The notes beneath the pieces were generated by a model. The model saw only the letters and a list, made by a program, of their open reading frames with translations, did not search any database and was not told where the DNA came from. Shown here piece by piece: positions 1 to 10,573 of a DNA stretch of 64,000 nt (the first letter of the stretch is position 1; each line of letters starts with the position of its first letter). The position numbers and the translations under genes were made by a program. The stretch comes from Anastrepha obliqua (Eukaryota > Arthropoda > Insecta > Diptera > Tephritidae): assembly GCF_027943255.1 (NCBI RefSeq), contig NC_072896.1, positions 1,550,001 through 1,614,000 on the forward strand, in the 5' to 3' direction.

Positions 1-48
1 CAATGTTCTATGTATCGGAGGTATACAGCGCAACTACTGTTTTCAGAA

Positions 49-213
49 AGAGCTCTTCCTCCTATTTGTAGCGTGTGTCTTGATGTTGGAGGGATCTACA
101 GTTCTACGCCGACTCCTAATGGCATGGCAAATGTTTTTTATGAGGAGCTTTTTCATGGCAGAAATATACTTGTAGGCTTGCTATTGCCTGCGGAGAGGCG
201 AGCGCTATTACAA
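49..213 (-). repeat. SINE 3' half (fragment, reverse orientation)
   Basis: This block is the reverse complement of the body of the tRNA-derived SINE seen complete at 59250-59590. It keeps the stretches equivalent to 'ggaggaggagct', 'ctgtaggtccc' and 'atgaaaaagctcctcat'. The tRNA-like head is missing or lies beyond recognisable similarity. Apparent reading frames across it are a by-product of the repeat, because the same peptide-like strings appear on the opposite strand of the 59-kb copy. Confidence 0.7.
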
Positions 214-2985
214 AAATATTGCTTAAAGTGCAAATTACTTCATTAGTAACAAAACCAAAGGAAAGTAGTTAAATTTATACACATTGAATAATACTCCAAA
301 TAAAAATTCGCTGCAAAGAAACTGAAGAAATAGGCAAATGCACATATTTTGTGGTTGAAAGAATTGATTTATTTTTTTTTTTGTATCGAGTAATTTGAGC
401 GTGAAGTAATGGTATTGAATATATATGTTAAAAAACATCAAGCAAGCCAGCGCAACTTTTTATAGAAGAGGTATAAAGACATAACCGGAACTTAAATGCC
501 TAGGCCGACTATACCAGAGTTTATATTTTTTTATTTATTTTAACTAAGGAATTCTTACCAGTTAAGCATTTTTAAATAGGACCCATGAGTGTGAATATTA
601 CTGAGGACTACATTTCTCAAACTCGGTCCAGTAAATGGGAAGTCGGTACCTTTGGCATTCTTTAGTTTAGTTAAGGTTCGCGCGAAAGGTGCATAGATAG
701 CTTAATTGAATTTGCACAAGTCACTAATAGGTATATTGAGACGTAAGCTTCTTAAAACATCAGTACAATCAAATTCACAAACTCACAGAGGAATACGACA
801 AAAGGAATCATAAAAACCAATGGCTCTGAAAAGTTCAGCGTCCGTAACGCAAATTTTATATAAACAGAATACTACCCTAAAGAACACTAGACGAAACCTA
901 GAAATGTATTGTTTATTGAAACAATTTGTTTAATAATATTTTATGAGAGACTTTACCAAAAGCGAAAGTCAGTTTAGATAGCATCTACTTCATAGTCAGT
1001 GTTAAAGCTAACGACAAAGTCCATAAAACAAATTGCCTGGTTAGACACCTTATACCTTCTACTCACAAAACCAAACTAATTCGGGCTTATGAGTGTAGAC
1101 AACACAAAACTCAGCTTTGTCCTAACATAAAAACAGTCTCAAATACTTTCGAATGCTGTTTCAATCACTATGGAAAGCCGATACTTGCACATCAAATTAT
1201 TGTACGTCTCATCATCTACCCTCAAAGCTTGCAGTTCCTCAAAGCCTTTGGCCATTTTTGTCTTCCAAAATAAGTGACCAGGCACCAAGCGTACCAAAAC
1301 TGAGTGTGTTTCGGCCACCATCTTGGACATAAATGAAATGTGTTTTAATATTAAATTAGCCGAACTTACCGACAAATGGAAAACAGGAGTAAACGTTGAG
1401 CCAGTTACCCACTGCAAAGAAGAGTTTGGCGTCCGATCCCTTTACTTCGAATTGATTCTTGTTTTAATTTTGAAATAACCCACAACACTGAATTCAACCG
1501 CACCATCCGAGTAAATTTACTGCTGAACTCTAATAAAATTTGTTACGCTTTTCTCTTTATAATTTACAACCTTTAACTTTTAAGAATTCGAGAGCAATTA
1601 ACAATTAGTTATCTGCTCTTCTAATTAATTATTTGTATGTATGTAAGACAATTTTTTACCCAACAATACCAGTGAACAATTAACTATTTAAAAAGTTCTT
1701 ACCACCAATTCAAAAATTGTGGAAAACTCGGCTTAAGCCTAACTCCCAACCCCACAACTGCAACGAGGGCGTACAGAAAATTAATAAAGTCTAACCACTT
1801 CATTACCCGCGGCAAAAAAAAAAACTTGTCACACAACACAATCCCCACAAAAAAATTCACAAAGTGTAAACAACAGCAGAAAGGGGAAGTGAGCGAAAAT
1901 GGTATTGTTTGTAAATATCCTCGTACATATGTATGTATGTATGTAAGGCCATCGTGACTGAAGAGTGCCTTTCGAATAAAATACAAAAAGTAAAACAAAA
2001 AAAAAAATACAACAAGAAGTGGAAAACAAGTGCGGACAAAGTAAAAATCTGAGCACTTAATTAAAATTGTGCAGCAGACCATTACCGCATGCCGGCGCAT
2101 AAAAGTATGCAAGGCATTTCGCACTTGAAACCAGCAAACAACCAGCCAAATATGCAAATACACATATCCATAGAAATTGTTTACAAACATACAAAAAGGA
2201 CACAACAAATACAACAACAATGACAATGAATAAAACAATACCACTAGTTTGGGGAAGCAATATGCACAAAGCCCACCAAAAAACGGAGGAAATGAAAAAA
2301 CGACCACATGTAAATACATTCATACAGAGCGGCGATGGCGCAAGCAAAATATTCAAAATTGGTGTTTGTTGTCGGTGCGATTGGTGGTGGAGAATGGGTT
2401 AGGCAAAAAGAAAGAGAATTGTGGCGCACAATAAAAGTACTCCAGGAAGTTTGTTCAAAATTAACACTTTTTTAGGAAGGTACTCAAAACAATGTCGTTT
2501 AACGTGAAAAAGTGCATTGTAATATTTGCTTCTCACTTCAGAATTTTAATGAAGCTGTTTAATACAAGTGAAATTAACCAGTTATTCTTCTTCTGCCCCA
2601 GATGCATTTCTGCATGCATGCAGACTTCTGTTGGAGTCATAATAATCTCGTTGCATAGAATAGTAAACAGGTGTCAGGCTCAAAAATTGGGCCAAGCCTA
2701 TAAGTAGTTAATTTGAAGTGTTGTTTAATTCCGTTTCTTTGAGTGATAAGTTGCTGGCGTAAAGCTGGAAAATAAGCCATTAATTTTTAATGTTTTAATT
2801 TAAAGAGAATTCATATTAAAAGCTATACAGAAAAATTACTGAATTTGTAGATTCGAAGTGATGTTTTGCTAAGAATTATTTAAATGGAATGGACTCAATC
2901 ATATTTTACTTTTTTGATTATTCCCGGCGCATGTTTCTCAAAGCAATTCATAAAACAGCTGTAGACAGACTGTTAGTGGCAAAGT
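214..2985. other. Spacer without recognisable gene
   Basis: AT-rich DNA with no protein I recognise. The open frames between 1700 and 2430 are low-complexity readings of A/T and CA-rich sequence. A 93-codon minus-strand frame at 1139-1417 (ending FETAFESI-like) is not recognised; it contains a good splice-donor-like GTAAG on the minus strand at about 1365-1369 and an acceptor-like pyrimidine-CAG at about 1412, so a small exon cannot be excluded. Confidence 0.5.
1926..1947. repeat. (ATGT)n microsatellite
   Basis: Four to five tandem ATGT units inside AT-rich spacer. Confidence 0.85.
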
Positions 2986-2993
2986 GTAGTTAT

Positions 2994-3454
2994 TAGGGCA
3001 GGTGGATTTAAAAATCGCTCATTGCTCTGTGAAAATCGTATTCTAGGGATCAAAATAAGAAACTTTGCCGAAGGAACTATACCTCTAAAACGAATTCTGA
3101 TGTCCCCCAATTTGGGTCGAACGAAAAATCCCACTTTGACCCATTTAGAGTGCTCCAATCGAGTCCAAATGTATGACCGATCCCCACTAACTTTGGACGG
3201 CCGATCCACCCATGCCAGTGGCACACCCCCTGGAACTCCCCTGGGGGGTTCCCCATACAATCATTTCAAAATATCACCATGTTTGGCCTCTACATGAGAA
3301 AAGAAACCAAAAAGTTCGACCCAAATTGGGGGACATCAGAATTCGTTTTAGAGGTATGGTTCCTTCGACAAAGTTACTTATTTTGATCCCTAGAATATGA
3401 TTTTCACAGAGCAATGGGCGATTTTTTTGCCTCCCCACAAATCGACCCGGCCTA
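2994..3454. mobile_element. hAT-type MITE with long inverted repeats
   Basis: The element is 461 bp. Its ends are TAGGGCAGGTGGATTT on the left and the reverse complement of TAGGCCGGGTCGATTT on the right. After a short indel the two arms stay complementary for about 115 bp (3010-3130 against 3317-3430), passing through 'attctagggatcaaaataag'. The host octamer GTAGTTAT lies directly outside both ends (2986-2993 and 3455-3462) as a target-site duplication. An 8-bp duplication with TAGGG-like termini fits the hAT superfamily. No transposase is encoded; the frames inside are out-of-context readings of the inverted arms. It must depend on a transposase supplied elsewhere. Confidence 0.85.
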
Positions 3455-3462
3455 GTAGTTAT

Positions 3463-5285
3463 ATTTGCATTCCGATTCATAAACGTAAATATCTCTAAAG
3501 TTAATCTGCGACCATCAGAAAGTGGTTATGTTGGTTAAGTTCGGTATTTCAAGGAGAAGATGAGGAATGGTTTTAGTGGAATCCCCACGCACGTAGTAAC
3601 CACGATTACTATATTCAGCGAAGACATTTTTAACCCAACCTCATCGCAAAAAAAAGATGGAATTGTTCACATTAATTCAAGTCAGACGAATGTGACAATA
3701 ATGAGTAAATTAGCCCTTTTCTACTATTTGTTAAATTGTTAATGCAATTTTTCATATTCATAATTTTTCAGAATAACTGCCTTATTCGGAACGAACTGTT
3801 CAAAGAACTCCCATTTTTGTAAAAAAACGTGACCCCTGAAAGTAAATTGTAAATGAAGCTAAAGCTCACCTCGAGTTGTAAAGCTGCCTGATGACGAGCT
3901 GATAAAAAATATACTTCAACTTCTTAAAATTATGAGTTAATGGATTAATCTGAAAATTCACTAAATCCAATTTGTTAGAATAGATGGGCTGCTCTTAAAA
4001 CCATTCACTCAACACCCATAGGGGCCCATTGTAGTATCCTGGAAAAATTTCTTATACCTTCCTGAACTTTTTAAAATCCACACAGCTTTCCCAACGAGAC
4101 TGCGCTGCGAAAAGCTCGTCGAAAAAGTGGTTTCCAAGAACCGAGCAGCGCATTCCTGCGCTGTGTATGCGGAGTATTGAATGGGCTATATTTTCCTATC
4201 TCAACATTATTTATTAAAATCAATATGATGGGTTCCGAGTCTCGCGGCCGTTTAACCAATAGTCAAGGGTTATCGGTTTTGAGAGCCTCAATAAGTTCTG
4301 TGTTATTCATTGAACAAGTGAACGCGTTGCTCTGCGCGATAATCGCTCAATGATTTTGGTCGTGTGCAACAGAACGCACCAGTCGTTTCTTGCCCGTTCT
4401 CACTAACGCCAATTTAACACCCTAATATAGATAAGGTCCTTCTTTTCTCGAACTTTCCTACGCAAAGGAGATATTCCTGACTTGTTTTGTTATCACCATC
4501 ACGCACCTTGCACAGAACCAGCACGTTTGCTTCCTTCACATCTTTCATCACATACGAGCTCACCAACAGAGCAGCTGAATCTTAATTCGTTGCAGTATAG
4601 CTCAAGCCTCCACTACTGTGAATCGCTACGAATGCATAAAATTCCATACATACCTATTTTGCCAAATCATTCTCCCAAACACTGGAACGGTCACCTTATT
4701 ATATGTTGCTATCGGCCAAGCTGCCGTATTATAAAAAGCGATGGGCGTGATAAGGGTCTTATAAAATGAAGCTTTTGCTCATTCAGAGAAGAATTAACCT
4801 TGCACTTTCCTACTAAGCTGAAAGAAGCTGTGTTAAATCAGGTTCTTAAATGCCAGATGCCTCTTGCGTCATCGAAATTATGCCAGTCAACAATAGCTTA
4901 GGTGTGGCGACGCGCGAATACTGACTTTTTGCTTGATAACAGGTGATGTTTCGTCTCGTTCCTCACTTGACGAATTCGCTTCATTTCTTTAACTTTGTAA
5001 GAAATGGCCTTAACTCAAACTATATTTTCCAGCTCAGGTTAAAGAAGTCACACGATAGCGGCTCACCCCCTTTTGAACCTCACTTGCCACAAATCCTTCG
5101 AAATTCTGATGAAACTGCGAAAATGTGTCTATATTATTTTTCAAATCTGTATTAGTTTTGAAAGACCAAATGATGGATAAAGTTTTTTTCTAATAATGGC
5201 TGCTCCTTGGCACGCCATGCAAATCTGTGAGTGTATTTCTACCACAAACAGCTTCTAATAAAAAAATATTTTCCATTCAGAGTCA
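3463..5285. other. Spacer, nothing recognised
   Basis: I see no gene or repeat that I can name. Short frames at 4071-4259 and 4482-4769 resemble no family known to me and have no supporting splice or codon pattern. The block 4030-4480 is slightly richer in GC and could be an old repeat. Confidence 0.5.
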
Positions 5286-5289
5286 GCTA

Positions 5290-5365
5290 GAAATGGTAGG
5301 TCCCTCGATTTGTGAAAAATCAGAGAAGAAGCTCGTCCAAACACAAAATGAAGGGGTGTAATCGT
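5290..5365 (+). repeat. SINE 3' fragment
   Basis: A short degenerate piece of the 59-kb SINE family in direct orientation: 'ggtaggtccctc', then an 'agaagctcgtccaaacac' block and 'gggtgta'. Head and tail are gone. Confidence 0.6.
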
Positions 5366-7286
5366 AAATTACATTTTCACATATATTTGTACACTAGTTT
5401 TGAGGTTTTTGGATATTTCCGCAAAACACGCGTAAACAAAAAAAAGTAAGTTTCACAGAATTCCTCGCAAGTTGCTCTGGTTAACACCCCACCCATTTGT
5501 GCCCTAAATTAATACAAAAATCGTTAATATTACACGGAAATGCAGCACTTCTTGACGAATGAAACAAGTTAAAAAAAGCTTACATTTAAGCGCGCATAAA
5601 GGGCTTTTGAATTAATTATAGGTAAGATAGGTAAATTTTAATTACTCAGTCAAATATCATAAATATGGTCTTACTCTTAACTCTAGAGTAATGAGCAAAA
5701 ACTCATTATTTTCGCAATATTTTATTATACACATTTTATTGTTGTCCCTTTGTCAAAAAAATTATTTGAGAAGCGCTAGAGTTGCAAATACTCAAAATTA
5801 GTAAAAGGAAGTTTTATCGAAATGTTGACGCGCCAGCAGTAGGAGCCAATATTTCACCACTCTTACAATTTTGCAACATAAATGCATGTGCACACACACA
5901 TACGCATATAAAATCATATATAAGCTGAAATATTTTATTTTATTGACATGTATACCAGCTCTCTCCCCTAAACATTATGAGAAAATAAAAAAACTCGTTT
6001 TTGAATGAAGCTTTTCTCTTTAGGATGTTTGTAGGGGTGCACATATCCGTGTATGAAACGAGTGTGAACTTTGAAAATTCTATCATATCAAATGTGGATA
6101 TGTATCGTAGCAATTGCGGTTGTTACACCAGCAATTTCAAAATTAGTCAAACCAGCACACACGCATACATACAGCCAAACAAAAAAGGAGATTGAAAGAG
6201 TCGGCACGATAATAAACCAAAAACCGAATATTGCGGTTGTCAATATGAGCATATTTTGGTTGCAAAATTTTCCAATATCGCAACGATCAAATATGGCTAA
6301 TATTGCATACGAATAGAATCGAAAATCCAAGCTAATAAAATATACAGCTGCACCTACCTAAATACATATAAATATTGTGCACATTCCTACAGCCGCATAT
6401 CCTCGTATTTTTAACAAGCCGTAGCGGAAATCTAATATCTGAAACACGAACACTTACAAATGGGAAAAAATCAAACGTGTGTATGTAATTGCTATTTGTA
6501 GGTATGCGCATATGTATGCGTGCACTCGCTTCGCATTGCGGTACATGTGTTGCCATGTACACACATTGGTTCTTGCGGTAATGTAGCCGAGTAGGCGCCG
6601 GAGTGCAACCTCAGACGAAATCAACCGATGAATTGACAACTCCAATTTTATTGCATGCGTGTTTGTGTACACATACAATTGCAAATGCAAACACACTTAC
6701 GCCAATTACAAAAATGCAATCAAATTCACAAAACACAAAAAAACAATATTTTGTTGAATGTTTTCATGTTGTTTGCATGTATGTATGTGTGTATGCACGA
6801 TTGGTCAACATTGCAGATTTCCTAATGTTGTTTGCACAAAATTTTCGGCTCTAGTACATAAAATGTTGTATTTATTATACATTAGCACAAAATTCTGGTA
6901 ATTGTTAAAGCGCTTATTTGGAGCACTTTTACGAAAAAGTTTTGCTTTCATGCTGCTTTTCGCGTACGTACGTAGATATGACTGTACGCATGCATGAATA
7001 TGTAAATATGCTTATTAGGAGCTCAAATATTTTTCATGCGTATAGTTTGCTTTAAAACTCACTTTCGGAAATATGTTTACTATCTGCATGTAGTTGTAAT
7101 TGTGCTAGAAAATTTTTGTAAAACATCCCATAAACATTTGTCGGCTGTCATGTTGCAAGCTGCGGTTATGTCATGCCATGCTATGTATACGCTGCGGAGT
7201 GCAACGCTATATGGTTATGTCATGCTGTGTCTAAAACATGTTCAAAAGCATGAAAAGTTACAAGCATACATATATGTATATATACA
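5366..7286. other. Spacer, nothing recognised
   Basis: AT-rich sequence with scattered ATGT/CATA motifs (for example around 6780 and 6970). The frames at 6001-6854 and 7036-7317 show low-complexity composition and no family I can identify. Confidence 0.5.
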
Positions 7287-7572
7287 TACAGTCTGTCTCA
7301 TAAATCGTTTCACATGAAAATATTTGACAAAGAAAAATACTTAAAATGTATTTCGAAAGTACGAGTAATGCTAACCGGTATAAACCGACCGATCTAAATG
7401 ACCGTTTTCATTTTTTTAGCAAAAACTTAAAGAATTTGCATTTGTGATGCATTTTTATTTTCTTTTTGCTATTGTTGTATATCTGAAATGCACACAAAAA
7501 AGAGTTTACGCACATTTAACAATTTATCCGCTTCGATAAAAGAAATGAACGGAGACTACGATTGCAAACAGC

Positions 7573-8283
7573 TAATCTGCTTTGGCATCAAACGTTTGGA
7601 ATTCGTTCATTGAAAATTGTCAGAACTGCTTTGCACCGGGACAAAAAATTACGACCGCTGAAGAGTTGTTTCCTACTAACGCGAGATACCGATTCACGCA
7701 GTGCATGCCGAACAAACCCGACAAGTTTGGAATAAAACTTTGGTTGCCATCCAATCTTCGAAATAAATTTATTATAAATGAATTCGCGTATATCTGAAAG
7801 GATGAAACAAAACAGTCCTCAATTCCTTTGGGTGAGTTCGTTGTCTTAAAATTTATTGAACCAATTACTGGTGTGGGAAGAAATGTAACGACTGATAACT
7901 ATTTTACCAGAAAATCATTGACATCAAAATGATTAGAAAAACAAACTTTAATTGGAACAATTCGTGGAAATATAAGAGAATTGCTGAAACTGGCTAAGCA
8001 ATTATAATTATACTTTGATGGTATATAAGAGTAACCGTCTAGAACAAATCATAATTCAGTCAACATAGAAAAACACAGAAAAAATATCAGAAACTATTAT
8101 ACAATTCATTCCCACGACAGTCAGTTCTACGTAAGCAGATCGACCCGGATTTCTATCCGGCATTCCCCGTACATGTATGGGGAATGTTTATGCTGCTAAA
8201 AGAACAACAACATACAGTATTTTATAATAAGACTAAATGCGGGGCAGAAGATATGCCAGATCAAATGGCTAGAAAGTGTGAAG
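7573..8283 (+). pseudogene. piggyBac-like transposase relic
   Basis: Part of the piggyBac (DDE_Tnp_1_7) catalytic domain. Reading starts near 7582 with a block ending in PNKPDKFGIKLWL, crosses a stop at 7795, and continues in the same frame through IPLGEFVVLKFIEP and TTDNYFT, where the D matches the second catalytic Asp region. Further stops fall near 7946 and 8008. A later piece at about 8217-8280 reads FYNKTKCG then DQMARK, which corresponds to the segment around the third catalytic Asp; the canonical GVD appears as GAED. A repeat of about 100 bp (8109-8211) interrupts the gene between these pieces. N-terminus and Cys-rich C-terminus are absent, and a mariner abuts the right edge. Clearly dead. 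Confidence 0.85.
8109..8211 (+). repeat. Short interspersed repeat inserted in piggyBac relic
   Basis: It shares the opening 'cccacgacagtcagttct', a middle 'gacccggat' and the end 'gctgctaaaagaacaacaac' with a second copy at 59821-59937. It splits the piggyBac reading frame, so it is a younger insertion. The AAC-rich 3' end suggests a retroposed SINE or LINE tail; the family is not identified. The internal CCCCGTACATGTATGGGG is a small hairpin. Confidence 0.6.
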
Positions 8284-9043
8284 TCAGGATTTCGACCACT
8301 CTTTTGCATAAATCGGCCGAAATTCCAGCAATTTCGCGTTCAATATCGGCTCTGAACTCACAAATCGTCGCCGGCTTGTTACTGTAGACCAATTACTTCA
8401 CATAACCCCAAAGAAAATAGTCTAGAGGCGTCAAATCACACGAGCGCGGCGGCCATTCGACCGGTCCATTTCTGGAAATAATGCGCTCATCGAACTTACT
8501 CTTCAACAAATCAATTGTAGCGTGTGCTGTGTGGCTTGTGGCTCCGTCCTGTTGAAACCATATGTCGTCTAAGTCCATACCATTCAATTGCGGCCAAAAA
8601 TAATCGTTTATCATGTCGCGGTATCGATTTCCATTAACAGTAACGTGGCGATCGTTCTCGTCAACGAAAAAATATGGGCCAATTACGCCGCCGGCATGTA
8701 AACCGCACCAAACAGTGATTTTTTCGGGATGCAACGGTGCCTCATGAATCACGTGTGGATTGCTTTCTGCCCAGTAATGCATATTTTGCTTGTGGACAAA
8801 GCCATTGAGCCAAAAGTGAGCTTCATCACTGGAGATGATTTTTCGACTTTAAACTTTCTTAACAGAACACGCATTTTTATAATAAAATTCTATGATTTGC
8901 AATCGTTGCTCAAGTGTGTAGCGTTCCATGATGAAATGTATACTAATGAAGTTTACAAATGACAAGCGAAAAAAAAAAAAATATTGCGTCGTTCGCCCTC
9001 CCTATCGGAAAAAAGTTGAAGCGCACCTATTGAAAAACGCTTT
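8284..9043 (-). pseudogene. DD41D (rosa-type) mariner transposase, copy A
   Basis: The ATG is at 8926-8928 (MERYTLEQRLQ). After about 25 residues the frame breaks and the sequence resumes at SDEAHFWLNG, so the helix-turn-helix DNA-binding region (roughly 110 residues in full-length relatives) is missing. The catalytic part continues through WFQQDGATSHTA and WPPRSCDLTPLDYFLWGYVK, giving 41 residues between the last two Asp, the DD41D signature. A stop follows GYVK (8393) and the last 20-30 residues are degenerate where the copy meets the piggyBac relic. The outer end at 9015-9043 ('gcgcacctattgaaaaacgc') looks like the terminal repeat; the opposite terminal repeat was not found. Confidence 0.85.
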
Positions 9044-9319
9044 ATAAAAAAATCTTACCAACGACGTTTGTGTAATGAAAATAAAACTTTGAATTCATGT
9101 TGGTTGTATAAAAACATGCACGTAGTACATTGAAAAAAAATCTGTATATGTAAAAATTTTTGTGATCCAAATAATAACAAAACCTGAATAAAATACAAAT
9201 AATATTACTACTTTTTATGTATAGATGTATATATCAAGGGCCTGCAATATTAGAATGAAATCTTTTATTTTATCTAAAACTTTTCTTTAAATTTTTATAT
9301 TTACCAACTAAATATAGCA

Positions 9320-9970
9320 CCAGTCAAAATGACGTAACAACTGTTGGTAGTTTTAGTGTGAATATTTGGTGTGATTGTCTGCGGCAGATATTACGAATTG
9401 TAACCTCCTGGGAATTGACGAAATTAGTTTTTTTTAGGTCATATTCCTGTGGAATCTTTTCCCATTCTTCTTTGATGCACCGTATCGAGTTGCTTTTGTT
9501 TGTAGGACACCACTTTGACACTTTTTTTCTCAACTGTGTTGATGGATTTTCAGTTGGCTTCATATTTGGGCTTTGGAACGGAGTATCGGAGCACTTTTGA
9601 GCAATTATGTAGCAGCCAAGACCTGCATATGTAAGACTTGTGCTTGGTATAATTTGAATAGCAGTTTATTTAGATTTTCAGTCAGTCTAAATTTTTCACA
9701 CTTTGTTTCAAATTGTTACGTAAAATGTCTAAACAGATGTCTATTGTCACGAGCCTCCAATAATTTTAATTTCACTAGAATATTTACAAGCACAAGCCCA
9801 TGCCATTACGCTTAGCTTAGAAAATTTCACTGTGGGAATGATGTTCTTATTTTGTAGGGATGTTAATGACTTTCTCCAAACTCTGTTGAGTCCGCAGAGG
9901 TTATATGTATAGTATTATTTTTGTCTCATGTCACAAAACAAAACATCATCCCAATAATCCACTGACTGTT
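9320..9970 (-). pseudogene. Tc1-like transposase relic
   Basis: Reading from about 9970 downward, YWDDVLFCDM matches the first catalytic Asp block of Tc1 transposases (LFSDES-type). A WRK block and a VMAWACA block (normally VMVWGC) follow. After damage comes SPNMKPTEN, which is the PDLNPIEN block carrying the catalytic Glu, and then a conserved EEWEKIPQEY tail. Several stops and frameshifts occur and the N-terminal helix-turn-helix half is missing. The piece lies just inside the right terminal repeat of the composite at 7289-10019, in the expected orientation. Confidence 0.75.
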
Positions 9971-10130
9971 AGGGCAAAAGAAAGTAGTTTGTCAACGTTA
10001 TGAATTATGAGACAAACTGTACATATAAATGCATATGTCGAAATATTAGAAATGCGGTTAGCTAACGTTTTAAATATGTGTGAGTATATAATGGCCAACG
10101 CAAGCTTGCATGTTTGCATATGTACATATA

Positions 10131-10338
10131 TGTAGGAGAGTAGGCAGAAGGAGTTCGCCTTAAGTCGTCGGTGAGTTAAGTCGTATTATCGTGTGCGCGC
10201 TTTTGCTAATATAAAGTCGTTCTTTCAGTTGCCCAAACAGACGTGCCGTACTAAACTTCATCTTTTTAATCACCATCTTTTTAATTTAAAGTTGAAATAA
10301 CTATTGAATAACATTTTTACTAAATATATTATCTTACA
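10131..10338 (+). repeat. 5' LTR (208 bp)
   Basis: Begins TGTAGGAGAG and ends ATCTTACA. It appears identical to the 3' LTR at 14599-14806. It should hold the promoter and transcript start; 'gctaatataaagtcgttctt' around 10206-10225 contains a plausible TATA-like box. Confidence 0.95.
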
Positions 10339-10340
10339 TT

Positions 10341-10358
10341 TGGGGGCTCAACCGTCGC
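10341..10358 (+). promoter_or_regulatory. Primer binding site, probably tRNA-Pro type
   Basis: Two bases after the 5' LTR comes TGGGGGCTCAACCGTCGC. The TGG start complements a tRNA CCA end, and TGGGGGCTC is the beginning typical of primer sites for tRNA-Pro. The last four bases fit a proline tRNA less well, so the tRNA identity is an inference. Confidence 0.6.
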
Positions 10359-10573
10359 GAATAAAAGTTGATAAAAATTTGGTTAATAAGTTGAAAAAAC
10401 CAATTCGGAAAATTAATAACGTGCAGTTTTAATTTTTATTAAAGTCGACCTAATTGTGTTGTAAAGTTGAACAAACGTTTTAAGAGAACGTTAAGTTGAA
10501 GTTGCTTAAAATCATAAAAGTTGCTAAAAGTAGAATATATATTTTTTGATATAAAATATAAACGGTAAAATTT

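Larger units (their letters stand above)
7289..10019 (-). mobile_element. Tc1-like element opened up by later insertions
   Basis: The outer ends are CAGTCTGTCTCATAAATC on the left and, read inward from the right, CAGTTTGTCTCATAATTC. Both are flanked by TA (7287-7288 and 10020-10021), as expected for Tc1/mariner integration. Eroded Tc1 transposase reads on the minus strand at about 9320-9970. Between the transposase C-terminus and the left terminal repeat lies about 2 kb holding a piggyBac relic, a short interspersed repeat and a DD41D mariner; the 9045-9320 part is AT-rich and unassigned. A Tc1 element is usually about 1.6-1.7 kb, so the excess length fits these insertions. The ends are short and diverged, so I am fairly but not fully sure they form one pair. 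Confidence 0.65.

Noticed and set aside
1699..2434. Overlapping open frames on both strands, up to 206 codons and hydrophobic
   Set aside because: They come from A/T runs, CATA/ATGT tracts and CA-rich DNA, overlap on both strands, and have no domain pattern.
2973..3480. Several proline- and arginine-rich frames
   Set aside because: They lie across the inverted arms of the hAT-type MITE and are mirrored readings of the same repeat.
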